The position numbers were made by a program, and so were the translations under genes. 64,000 nucleotides of DNA from Deltaproteobacteria bacterium (GTDB taxonomy: Bacteria; Myxococcota; XYA12-FULL-58-9), in assembly GCA_016218825.1 (NCBI GenBank), contig JACRCV010000119.1:1-64000 (forward strand), written 5' to 3'. Shown piece by piece: positions 52,464-60,872 of this stretch; positions within the stretch are counted from its first letter, which is position 1, and each line of letters starts with the position of its first letter. A model generated the notes under the pieces. That model did not search any database and had not been told where the DNA came from. It worked only from the letters and a program-made list of their open reading frames with translations.

Positions 52464-55400
52464 ATGACCCTGCAGCATGTCGGTATTGACGTCGGCGCCC
52501 TCACCGTGAAGGCCGTCCTCATCGGCGAAGACCACGAGATCCTGGGCCGCGCCTACGCCTTTCACCGTGGCACGCCGCGGCCGCTGCTCGAGAGCCTGTT
52601 GGCCGAGATCCACGCGCCCGCCGCGGTGTCGATGGCGGTCACCGGCTCCTCCGCCCACCTCCTCCCCGCCCACGACCGGGTAAGGACGATCGACACCGCC
52701 CGCGCGGTGACCGTCGCGGCGCGCGCCCTCGTCAGCGAGGCCCAGAACATCCTCGACATCGGCGGCGCCAGCCTGACGCTGGTGCGCCTCGACGACCAGG
52801 GCCGCTTCGCGAGCTACGCCTGCAACTCGCAGTGCGCCGCCGGCACCGGCTCGTTCTTGGACGAGCAGGCCACCCGCCTCGGCATGAGCTACGACGAGAT
52901 GGCGACCCTGAGCCCGGTTCAAGATCCGCCCCCGGTCGCCACCCGCTGCGCGGTGTTCGCGAAGAGCGACCTGATCCACCTGCAGCAGCGCGGCGTCACC
53001 AAGGGCCAGATGTGGAGCGGCCTGTGCCGCGGCATGGCGCAGACCGCGCTGCAGACGCTGCTCAAGGGCAAGCCGCTCGCCCATCCGACCGTCCTCATCG
53101 GCGGCGTGTCGATGAACCGCGACGTCCGCCACTGGCTCTCCGAGCTCGCCGACGCCCAGATCCTGACCCACAAAGACGGCCACCTGTTCGCCGCCACCGG
53201 CGCCGCGCTCGTCGCCGCCGGCACCGATACCGCCGAGCCCGTCCTGTGGCGCACCTGGCTCGCGAGCGACGCGCCGCTCGCGAAGCGCGTGACCTTGAAG
53301 GTCATCGGCAACCGCGAGACCGGCTGTGACGCGAACGGCGCCGAGTCACCGCAGCTGTTCGGCGGCGAGCGCGCCCGCAAGCCTTTGGCGCTCACCCGCA
53401 CCCGCTACCCGAGCTTCGCGGTCGCAAAGACCTACACCGACGACGACGGCAACGAGGTGCGCATCGGCGCCTGGCCCAAAGGCCGGACCGCCACCGCCGC
53501 GCTCGGCATCGACGTCGGCTCGACGAGCACCAAGCTGGTGCTGGTCGGCGAAGACGACCGGGTGTTGTGCGACATCTACCGTAAGACCGGCGGCGAACCG
53601 GTCACCGCGACCAAGAAGCTGTTCGCGGCCCTCGAGGCTGCGGCGCGGGCCCACGACAGCGGCCTCGCGATCACCGCGGTCGGCACCACCGGCTCGGGGC
53701 GCAAGCTCGTCGGCGTGGTCGTCGGCGCCGACGCCGTCGTCAACGAGATCACCGCGCACGTCGCCGGCGCCACCCACGTCGACCCCGAGGTCGAGACCAT
53801 CTTCGAGATCGGCGGCCAGGACTCGAAGTACATGCGGGTCCGCGCCGGCAAGATCGTCGACGCCAACATGAACTACGCCTGCGCCGCCGGCACCGGCTCG
53901 TTCGTCGAGGAGCAGGCCCGCAAGCTCGGGGTCGCGGTGGCCGACGTCGGTGACATGGTGTTGTCGGTGGTGCCGCCGCCGTCCTCCGACCGCTGCACGG
54001 TGTTCATGGAGGCCGACGTCAACAAGCTGTTGCGCGACGGCCACGAGTCGAAAGAGGCCTTGGCGGCGGTGATGCGCTCGGTGGTGCAGAACTACCTCAA
54101 CAAGGTGGTCGGCAACCGGCACTACTCGCCGCGCAAGATCACCTTCCAGGGCGCGACGGCGCGCAACAAGGGCCTGGTGGCGGCGTTCGAGACCCTGCTC
54201 GACGTCGAGATGGTGGTGTCGCCCTACTGCCACGTGATGGGGGCGATGGGCGTGGCGCTCCTCGCCCGCGCCCAGGTGCGGCGCCAAGAGACCGCGACCA
54301 AGTTCGTCGGCACGGCGCTGCAACACCGACAGGTGGCGCTGCGCTCCGAGCGCTGCGATCTGTGCGAGAACGTCTGCGAGATCACCTTCGCCGACGTCGA
54401 GGGCGCCGCAGCCCCACCGTCGTGGGGCTACATGTGCGGCCGCGACCCCGAAGACACCAAGATGCGGGTGCACCGCGAGTACGACTTCTTCCGCAAGCGC
54501 GAGCGCTGGCTGCGTCAGCTCGGCGCCGCCGGCAGCAGCAAGACCAAGCCGAAGAGCCGCAAGCACCGCATCGGTCTGCCGCGGACCCTGACGACCTACT
54601 CGCACCTGCCGCTGTGGCGCCGCCTGCTCGAGTCGCTCGGCGCCGAGGTCGTGCTCGGCGACGAGACCGATCGCTGTGTCCGCGAGAGCGGCGTCGCGTT
54701 GACCGGCGCCGAGTTCTGCTTCCCGATCAAGGTCGCGCACGGTCACGCCGCCGCCCTCGCGGCGCGCGCCGACCTCGACTACGTGTTCTTGCCGCAGCTC
54801 GTCGCCCAGCCGAAGACGTCGCTGAAGGCCGCCACCTACCTCTGCCCCTACGTCCAGGCGTTCCCCGAGGTCGCGCGCTCGGCGCTGACGCTCGCCGGCA
54901 AGGACGCCGGCCGGTTGCTGATACCGAGCGTCGATCGACGCCACGCCGAGGCGCGCCAGGTTCGGGATCTCCACCTGGTCCTCGGACCGGCGCTCGGGGT
55001 CAGCGAGCTCGAGGTGCGCGCCGCCTGGCAGAGCGCGGTCGAGGCGCAGGCGCTGTTCGAGGAGCGCTGCAGCGCGGCCGGCCGCCAGGTGCTCGCGGAC
55101 CTGAAGGCGGCGGGCAGCAAGTCCGACCGCCCGACCATCGTGATCATCGGCCGGCCGTACAACGTCAACGACTCGGGCATCAACCTCGATCTGCCGCACA
55201 AGATCGCCGATCTCGGCTTCCAGGTGCTGCCGATCGATCTATTGCCCTTCGACCCCGAAGAGGTGCCACCGGCGTTCAAGAGCGTGTTCTGGACCTACGG
55301 CCAGCGGATCTTGAGCGCCCTCCAGCAGGTGCGGGAGCACGACAACCTGTTCCCGATCTACCTGACCAACTTCAACTGCGGGCCGGACTCGTTCCTGTTG

Positions 55401-56825
55401 AGCTATGCCGAAGAGGTGATGGGCGACAAGCCGATGCTGACCCTCGAGCTCGACGAGCACGGCGCCGACGCCGGCTACATGACCCGGATCGAGGCCTTCC
55501 TCGACGTGGTCACGAGCTACACCCCCAGCCGCGCCAAGCCGGCGCGCCACATCCGCGCCCCGAAGGACGGCGATCTGGAGAAGCGCCGCATCTTCGTGCC
55601 GCCGCTGCACCCGTACACCAGCGAGCTGGTGGCCGCGGCGTTTCGCGGCGAAGGCATGGACGCGGTGGCGATGCCGCAGGAGACCCGCGCCGACCTCGAG
55701 CTCGGCCAGAAGCTGGCGCGCGGCTCCGAGTGCCTGCCGCTGCGCACCACCATCGGCACCTTCCTTCACGCCGCACAGCGCGACACCTCGGGCAAGAAGC
55801 ACGTGTTCTTCATGCCGGGCGCGAACGGCCCCTGTCGCTTCGGGCAGTACATGGCGCTGCACCGCCAGATCCTCGACAACGCCGGCAAGGCCGACACCAT
55901 GATCTTGTCGCCGTCGTCGGAGAACTTCTACTTCGGCTTGTCGGGCGAGCTGCGCCGCCGGCTGTGGCCGGCGATCTTGGGCGGCGACCTGCTCTTGAAG
56001 CTCACGACCCGGGTGCGGCCCTACGAGATCACCGCCGGTGACACCGACGCCCAGGCCGAGATCTGGAAGCGCGAGCTGCGGCGCGCGGTGGAGCGCAAGG
56101 AAGATCTGCGCCCGACCCTCGCCGGCGCCGGCCGGGCGTTCGCCCGCATCCCGATGCGGCAGGAGCGTCGGCCGCTCGTCGGCATCGTCGGCGAGATCTA
56201 CGTGCGCAACAACCCGTTCTGCAACGAGGAGCTCATCCGCCACATCGAGACCCACGGCGGCGAGGCGTGGATGGCGCCGCTCTCCGAGTGGTTCATGTAC
56301 ACCGCCGCCGAGGATCTACGGCGCTTCAAAGATCTGCCGAAGACCTTCAAAGAGGCCTTCGCCCACGGCACCCGCATCCTCAAGTCGCGCTTCTTGTTGT
56401 CCACCGAGGCGTCGCACTACGACGCCGTCGGGCCGTTGCTCGCCGACCGTCACGAGCCCCCGGTCACCGACACCATCCAGGCGGCGCAGCCCCACCTCCA
56501 CATCAGCATCGGCGGCGAGTCGATCCTCACCGTCGGCCGCGCGGTGCTGTTCGCACGCCAGGGAGCGGCGCTGGTGGTCAACGCCTCGCCGTTCTCGTGC
56601 ATGGCCGGCACCGTCGCCGCGGCGCTGCTCGCCGCGGTCGAGCGCGAAGAGCGGGTGCCGATCGTCAACCCGTTCTACGAGGGTACCGGCACCGAGAACC
56701 GCCGCATCGAAGTGTTCCTCGCCAACCTCGGCCCGAACGCGCCCCGCTCCAGCACCCCGAAGATCAGCCGGACCGGGCGCCGCAGCCTGCTGACCCGTCT
56801 CGCCCGACCGGCGACGTGGAGCTAG
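52464..56825 (+). CDS. 2-hydroxyacyl-CoA dehydratase activase fusion protein (double ASKHA ATPase plus dehydratase-like domains)
   Basis: A 1453-aa cytoplasmic protein of the acyl-CoA dehydratase activase-related family. The ATG at 52464 has GGAG seven bases upstream. Residues 1-300 are the first BadF/BcrA-type ASKHA ATPase (GIDVGALTVKAVLIGED, NSQCAAGTGSFLDEQA). Residues about 345-620 are a second (GIDVGSTSTKLVLVGED, FEIGGQDSKY, NYACAAGTGSFVEEQA), each with the Fe-S ligand cysteine. CDLCENVCEI near 630 begins a cysteine-bearing linker. From about 700, IGLPRTLTTYSHLPLWRRLL starts the DUF2229-like and HgdB/C-like regions to the end. Such fusions are widespread but their substrate is unknown; they may use ATP-driven low-potential electron transfer for radical dehydration or reduction. 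No separate dehydratase subunits are nearby. Confidence 0.93.
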   Translation: MTLQHVGIDVGALTVKAVLIGEDHEILGRAYAFHRGTPRPLLESLLAEIHAPAAVSMAVTGSSAHLLPAHDRVRTIDTARAVTVAARALVSEAQNILDIGGASLTLVRLDDQGRFASYACNSQCAAGTGSFLDEQATRLGMSYDEMATLSPVQDPPPVATRCAVFAKSDLIHLQQRGVTKGQMWSGLCRGMAQTALQTLLKGKPLAHPTVLIGGVSMNRDVRHWLSELADAQILTHKDGHLFAATGAALVAAGTDTAEPVLWRTWLASDAPLAKRVTLKVIGNRETGCDANGAESPQLFGGERARKPLALTRTRYPSFAVAKTYTDDDGNEVRIGAWPKGRTATAALGIDVGSTSTKLVLVGEDDRVLCDIYRKTGGEPVTATKKLFAALEAAARAHDSGLAITAVGTTGSGRKLVGVVVGADAVVNEITAHVAGATHVDPEVETIFEIGGQDSKYMRVRAGKIVDANMNYACAAGTGSFVEEQARKLGVAVADVGDMVLSVVPPPSSDRCTVFMEADVNKLLRDGHESKEALAAVMRSVVQNYLNKVVGNRHYSPRKITFQGATARNKGLVAAFETLLDVEMVVSPYCHVMGAMGVALLARAQVRRQETATKFVGTALQHRQVALRSERCDLCENVCEITFADVEGAAAPPSWGYMCGRDPEDTKMRVHREYDFFRKRERWLRQLGAAGSSKTKPKSRKHRIGLPRTLTTYSHLPLWRRLLESLGAEVVLGDETDRCVRESGVALTGAEFCFPIKVAHGHAAALAARADLDYVFLPQLVAQPKTSLKAATYLCPYVQAFPEVARSALTLAGKDAGRLLIPSVDRRHAEARQVRDLHLVLGPALGVSELEVRAAWQSAVEAQALFEERCSAAGRQVLADLKAAGSKSDRPTIVIIGRPYNVNDSGINLDLPHKIADLGFQVLPIDLLPFDPEEVPPAFKSVFWTYGQRILSALQQVREHDNLFPIYLTNFNCGPDSFLLSYAEEVMGDKPMLTLELDEHGADAGYMTRIEAFLDVVTSYTPSRAKPARHIRAPKDGDLEKRRIFVPPLHPYTSELVAAAFRGEGMDAVAMPQETRADLELGQKLARGSECLPLRTTIGTFLHAAQRDTSGKKHVFFMPGANGPCRFGQYMALHRQILDNAGKADTMILSPSSENFYFGLSGELRRRLWPAILGGDLLLKLTTRVRPYEITAGDTDAQAEIWKRELRRAVERKEDLRPTLAGAGRAFARIPMRQERRPLVGIVGEIYVRNNPFCNEELIRHIETHGGEAWMAPLSEWFMYTAAEDLRRFKDLPKTFKEAFAHGTRILKSRFLLSTEASHYDAVGPLLADRHEPPVTDTIQAAQPHLHISIGGESILTVGRAVLFARQGAALVVNASPFSCMAGTVAAALLAAVEREERVPIVNPFYEGTGTENRRIEVFLANLGPNAPRSSTPKISRTGRRSLLTRLARPATWS

Positions 56826-56980
56826 ACCGTTTTCGCCGTAAGCTGATCGTTTTGCGCCCTTTCTTGCGTTCCTCGCGCTCGCGGCTCCGCCTCCGCTGCG
56901 GTACCGGCGGGCGCGACCGTGTGTTCGAGTCAAGGCGAAAAGGCTCTAGCCGCAAGCGTCGACCCGCACCCTCGTCGCCG

Positions 56981-57058
56981 CTACCCACGGGGTGGGACAA
57001 ACACCTCCACCGCCCGCCCTCTCGCCGCTGGTCACAGCCACCACCCACGGGGTAGGTG
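56981..57058 (+). promoter_or_regulatory. Paired operator-like repeats upstream of the SycD-like gene
   Basis: ACCCACGGGGT occurs at 56983-56993 and again at 57043-57053, exactly 60 bases apart. Each is partly self-complementary: CCCAC-GGG-GTGGG in the first, CACC...GGTG in the second. The preceding CTCG(T)CGCCGCT is also roughly repeated. The second copy ends 15 bases before the ribosome binding site of the 57073 gene. This looks like a pair of binding sites, though no cognate regulator is known. The rest of 56826-57072 shows nothing I can name. Confidence 0.45.
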
Positions 57059-57072
57059 TATGTAGAGGAATC

Positions 57073-57564
57073 ATGATGTCCGAAACCGCGGCCGCTCCTG
57101 AGCTCGAAGCAGCCCTCGCCGAGGTCAAGAAGGCCTGGCGCCGGGGTGAGCTGTGCCTCGCCGAGATCGGCGGCTTCACCGACAAGGAGCTCGACGCCGC
57201 GGTGACCGCCGCCAGCCGGTTGATCATCTCGCGGCAGACCGGCGAGGCGCTGCAGGTCATCGGCTCGCTAATCTTCTTGAAGCCGCGCGAGCCGAAGTAC
57301 TACCACCTCGCCGGCCTGGCGTTGCATGCCGCGGAGCGCTTCGACTTGGCCGACGCCTACTATCGCCTGGCCCTGGCCATCAACCCCGAGGACGTCGCCT
57401 CGCTCGTCTATCGCGGCGAGGTCAACCTCTACCTCGGCAAGCGCAAGCAGGGGCTCAGCATGTTGCGGCGCGCCCTGGAGCTGGCGCGCGGCAAGCCGGC
57501 GCTCGACACCTTCGTAATGCGGGCGCGGGCCGTCGAGCGCGCCTTTCTCGAGAAGCCGGCCTGA
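57073..57564 (+). CDS. SycD/LcrH-type TPR chaperone
   Basis: A 163-aa soluble protein without signal peptide. Residues about 55-150 contain three TPR units (AASRLIISRQTGEALQVIGS, KYYHLAGLALHAAERFDLAD, ASLVYRGEVNLYLGKRKQG), with the phrase LKPREPKYYHLAGLALHAAE very like class II translocator chaperones of type III systems. The length matches SycD/LcrH (about 165 aa). The start is ATG-ATG at 57073 with AGAGGA upstream. It precedes the 429-aa candidate substrate by 33 bases. Other small TPR proteins could look alike, so the secretion role is inference. Confidence 0.7.
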   Translation: MMSETAAAPELEAALAEVKKAWRRGELCLAEIGGFTDKELDAAVTAASRLIISRQTGEALQVIGSLIFLKPREPKYYHLAGLALHAAERFDLADAYYRLALAINPEDVASLVYRGEVNLYLGKRKQGLSMLRRALELARGKPALDTFVMRARAVERAFLEKPA

Positions 57565-57597
57565 GCCGGGTCGCGGGCGACCCCTGAGGAGTCCCTA

Positions 57598-58887
57598 ATG
57601 TCCGTCGGTAGCGCCTCCAACAACCGGCCGATGTCCCCGACGCAGGTGCAAAGCACCACGCCGACGGCGCGCAAACCAGAGCTCGACGAGACTCCGCAAG
57701 AGGTCCGGGCGCGCGCGCCGATAGGCGAGACCCGCAACGCCGCAGCCGACACCATCGTCGCCGGCACCCACAACACCTCGGGCACCTACGGCAACGTCGG
57801 CCAGGTCTTGCCGCCGCCGCAGCCGGTCGACGCGCCGGCCACCGCCGGCTACCAGACCAACCTGAACGCCTACAGCGCCAACCTGACCACGGCCCTCTCC
57901 GCCGCGGACGCCACCGGCACGACCGGCACCGGCGGCACGACCGGTGCGACGCCCGCCGACGGCACGGCGAACAACGACCAGCTGGCGACCGACGTGTTGT
58001 TCGCGGCGTTCTTGAAGCTCAACGTCATGGACGAGACCAACGATCGGTCTAGCCAGCAAGATCTGGAGCAAGCAGCGAGCCTGTTGCGCCAGCAGGCGAT
58101 CGCCAACGCCAAGGCCGAGCTCGCGCAGGCGAAGAAGAACCTCGAGGAGGCCGAAAAAGAGAACGCGCAGATGAACGGCTGCTCCAAGGTGCTGCAGTCG
58201 CTCAACCCGGTCTACGCGTTGTGCAAGGCGGGCGGCGCCAGCGAGGATACCCTCGGCTACGTCGACCCGATCGCCTCCGGCATGGACGGCATGGCCGCGA
58301 ACAAAGACGAGATCGAGCTCGCCAAGGCCGAGGTCGACGCCGCCACCAAGGCGCTCGACGCCGCCACCAACACCATCGACTGGAAGAAGATCGCGCAGCT
58401 GCAGGAAGAGGTCGCGGCCCACAACCGCGCCGAGACCGCGAGCGCTGGTGAGGACGGCGTGCCGCAGAAGTCGATCGCCAAGCTCAAGGGCGCCATCGGC
58501 GGCGCGGTGAACGCGCTGTTGAAGATCGGCCGCGAGCAGGGCTTCGACGCGATGATGGCCGCGGCTCCGAACGCCTTCAAAGAAGCGGTGCTGCCGATCT
58601 TGAAGGACGCCGGGGTCAAGGATCCGGAGACCATGGCCGCGGTCATCGCCACCGAGGCGACGCTGCGCCTGGCGATCAAGGCCCAGGGCTCCGAGCCGAA
58701 CGAGAACATGGGCACGTTGACGATGGTCTTGGGTGAGAAGCTGGCGACCGGCGCCGGGAGCGCCGCGCTTCACGCCTCCACGACGATCTCCGGGGCCGCC
58801 GCCCGCCAAGCGGCGCTCGAAACCCTACGGGCCTACACCAACCAGGTCGGGGTCGCGAGCGACACGCAGCAGCGAAATCAAGGGTAG
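57598..58887 (+). CDS. Candidate secreted substrate or translocator of the SycD-like chaperone
   Basis: A 429-aa protein with no signal peptide, behind GAGGAG. Residues 1-140 are Ser/Thr/Pro/Gln-rich and probably disordered, as in type III secretion signals. Residues about 155-200 form a coiled coil (LEQAASLLRQQAIANAKAEL, QAKKNLEEAEKENAQ), and 230-290 are again helical. The region about 300-410 is small-residue-rich and helical (GAIGGAVNALLKIGREQG). It has no cysteine pairs beyond two near 186 and 198, and no clear membrane hairpin, which a YopB-like translocator would need. I would call it a substrate of unknown role rather than a proven translocator. Confidence 0.7.
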   Translation: MSVGSASNNRPMSPTQVQSTTPTARKPELDETPQEVRARAPIGETRNAAADTIVAGTHNTSGTYGNVGQVLPPPQPVDAPATAGYQTNLNAYSANLTTALSAADATGTTGTGGTTGATPADGTANNDQLATDVLFAAFLKLNVMDETNDRSSQQDLEQAASLLRQQAIANAKAELAQAKKNLEEAEKENAQMNGCSKVLQSLNPVYALCKAGGASEDTLGYVDPIASGMDGMAANKDEIELAKAEVDAATKALDAATNTIDWKKIAQLQEEVAAHNRAETASAGEDGVPQKSIAKLKGAIGGAVNALLKIGREQGFDAMMAAAPNAFKEAVLPILKDAGVKDPETMAAVIATEATLRLAIKAQGSEPNENMGTLTMVLGEKLATGAGSAALHASTTISGAAARQAALETLRAYTNQVGVASDTQQRNQG

Positions 58888-58924
58888 CGCGCTCGGGCGC
58901 GGTCCAGGCGCGGACCGCGGGCCG

Positions 58925-59479
58925 TCAGGTGCTCCAGGTGAGCATCACCATCGTCGTCTGGTCGCCGGCGAAGCTCCGGCTGAGGAAACGCGTCGCGACG
59001 CCGCCGGCGCCGGCGAGCTGCAGGAGGCGCTCGAAGAAACCGAGGGCCTGGTGGCACGCGGCCTCCTCGGCCTTGGGGCTCATGTAGTAGCGCACCTGGA
59101 TCTTCGCCTCACAAACCGACAGGTGCAGGAACTCGATCGCCGGAAAGTCGAAGAAGCTGCTGCGCAGCACTTGAAAACGCATCAGCGAGCCCAACGGATC
59201 GTGAGGAACGAGGAGGTCGGCGTAGGTGCTGACCAGGTGGTCGACCGAAGCCTGGCCCCAGGCCCGCACCAGCCCCAGATCGCCCTGCGCGACCTCGTGC
59301 AGGATCGCGAGGCCCAGCCGCTCGAAGGTCGCCATCGGGAACCAGGCGTCGGGGAGGATCTTTTGCTCCAGGTAGGGTTGGTCTTCCGGCTCCAGGTAGC
59401 GGGCCCAATCGAGGTCTCGACGACCCCGCAGCATGCGCACGTAGTCGACGAACAGGATCCCTTTGACGTTCCGAATCAC
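58925..59479 (-). CDS. DUF2378-like myxobacterial protein
   Basis: A 184-aa soluble protein beginning MIRNVKGILFVDYVRMLRGR. The segments DQPYLEQKILPDAWFPMATF and RAWGQASVDHL and a C-terminal FLSRSFAGDQTTMVMLTW strand follow the layout of the DUF2378 (TIGR02265) family, which is expanded in Myxococcota and of unknown function; the fold resembles haem-NO-binding/V4R-like domains. It is convergent with the candidate substrate gene 37 bases away. Assignment is moderate and needs a profile search. Confidence 0.6.
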   Translation of the reverse strand: MIRNVKGILFVDYVRMLRGRRDLDWARYLEPEDQPYLEQKILPDAWFPMATFERLGLAILHEVAQGDLGLVRAWGQASVDHLVSTYADLLVPHDPLGSLMRFQVLRSSFFDFPAIEFLHLSVCEAKIQVRYYMSPKAEEAACHQALGFFERLLQLAGAGGVATRFLSRSFAGDQTTMVMLTWST

Positions 59480-59610
59480 ATCGCCACCAAGGTCCAGGCT
59501 CGGGCCGCGGCTCGGTCACTGGCCGGGGCTACGCTAGCAGACCCATGCCTGGGGGTCGAGGCGATCGGCAGGCGATCGGCGGGGGCGGCGGAAAAGAGGC
59601 GCGGGCGCGA

Positions 59611-60582
59611 CTACCAGCCGATGCCGACCTGCAGGCTCACCTCGGTCGGGTAGTAGTCGTGCTTCGGCTTGGGCTGGTCGGTGATGTAGTCGTAGCCCGA
59701 GCTGGTGTACGGCAGCACGTTCTGCGCCACCCGCAGCTCGGTGTACAACCGGGTCGACGACTCGCGCATGAACATCACGCCGCCCTGGCCGTAGAGCGCG
59801 GCGCGCACCCCGCCGTCACCGACGCCCCAGTAGAGGCGCGGAATGACGCCGCCGCCGACGTAGGGCGAGACGTTGGCGTCCGCCAGGTAGTAGCTGCCGC
59901 CGAACTCGGCGAACAGACCGCCGAGGCTGTCTTTGTCGTCGTCGGTCATCGTCGGCAAGGTCAGGCCGATGCCGAACTCGAGGAAGCCCAGCTCTCCCTC
60001 GAAGCGGCCGTCGAACTGCAGGCTCATCGCCGGCTGGAACTCGAGGCCGCGGGCCATCGGCAGGATGAACGCGGTCTTCAGGCCCATGACCTTCTCGGAG
60101 TAGGTGCGGTTCGGCGCCCGGCCTTCGGTGCGGGTCACGTTGTGAATGGTTCGCGTGGCCTCGGGGGTCGTCCGGTTGACGAGCGCCTTCGCGAGCCGCT
60201 CGGCGACCTGCTCCATGTCGTCGAGCGACGCCGCCGTCATCTCGACGCTGTGGATGACCGCGCCGTCACTGCCGCGACGCAGAGCGCGCAGCGAGATCTT
60301 GGTCTTCAACCGCACCGCCGTCACCTCGATGGTCTCCGCCATCTTGGGGGCAGCTGCCGCGTCACCGTCCCCGGCCTTGGCCAAGAACGCGGCGTATTGC
60401 ACCGGCCCCAGGACCTCGGTCTTGGCCTCGGCGGCGTAGGCGTTCGCGAGGAGCACGCCGATGGCCTCGATCTCCCCGGGGTCGAGGTTGGTCCCCTGGA
60501 CCGGCAGGACCGCGATCTCGGCGGCGATGGCGTTGACGCTGGTCGAAAAGACGGCGGCGAGAATCAGGGCGCTCAGCTTCAT
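59611..60582 (-). CDS. Exported protein with FlgO/TolB-like N-terminus and beta-barrel-like C-terminus
   Basis: A 323-aa exported protein with a signal peptide ending near residue 20 (NAIAAE). Residues about 22-130 (IAVLPVQGTNLDPGEIEAIG onward) resemble the FlgO/TolB-N-like fold also seen at the end of the giant TPR protein. Residues about 165-323 alternate amphipathic strands with turns and end VSLQVGIGW, with a terminal aromatic as in outer-membrane barrels. AGGAGAG lies five bases before the ATG. A consensus-like sigma-54 promoter and a CRP-like palindrome lie upstream, so expression is probably conditional. Confidence 0.8.
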   Translation of the reverse strand: MKLSALILAAVFSTSVNAIAAEIAVLPVQGTNLDPGEIEAIGVLLANAYAAEAKTEVLGPVQYAAFLAKAGDGDAAAAPKMAETIEVTAVRLKTKISLRALRRGSDGAVIHSVEMTAASLDDMEQVAERLAKALVNRTTPEATRTIHNVTRTEGRAPNRTYSEKVMGLKTAFILPMARGLEFQPAMSLQFDGRFEGELGFLEFGIGLTLPTMTDDDKDSLGGLFAEFGGSYYLADANVSPYVGGGVIPRLYWGVGDGGVRAALYGQGGVMFMRESSTRLYTELRVAQNVLPYTSSGYDYITDQPKPKHDYYPTEVSLQVGIGW

Positions 60583-60624
60583 TGGTCTCTCCTGTGGGCG
60601 GCTATGCATTCTGACGGCCACATA

Positions 60625-60640
60625 AGCAGAACCCGTGCCA
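60625..60640 (-). promoter_or_regulatory. Candidate sigma-54 promoter for the 60582 gene
   Basis: Read on the minus strand this is TGGCACGGGTTCTGCT, with a perfect -24 element and ten bases between GG and GC. The -12 box is CTGC rather than TTGC. Transcription would start near 60613, about 30 bases before the ATG at 60582. The adjacent dyad is eight bases upstream of the -24 element. Confidence 0.65.
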
Positions 60641-60647
60641 GACTGGC

Positions 60648-60663
60648 TGTGATCCAGATCACA
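60648..60663. promoter_or_regulatory. CRP/FNR-type palindrome
   Basis: TGTGATCCAGATCACA is a perfect dyad matching the CRP consensus TGTGA-N6-TCACA in both arms. It lies eight bases upstream of the candidate sigma-54 -24 box of the 60582 gene. The position, about 42 bases before the expected start, could be either activating or repressing. The rest of 60583-60872 shows no gene. Confidence 0.7.
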
Positions 60664-60872
60664 CGGTATTTCGATAACTTAGACCGGTGTAGGCATGTGC
60701 GCACCATCACACCCGCGACCTCTGTTGCGCACTGCGTAATGGGGTGCCCAGAACTCCGGACAGCCGGATGCGCGTCGGTTGGCGGCCGGCCTCTCTTCGC
60801 CGGCTGGAATGTTGATGGCGGCGCAAAGCAGGCGTTGGACACCGCGGTTGGCGGATATGGGGCGTCAGGAGA

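Noticed and set aside
56923-56931. GTTCGAGTC, resembling a tRNA T-loop
   Set aside because: The flanking bases do not form a T-stem, and no acceptor or anticodon arm can be drawn.
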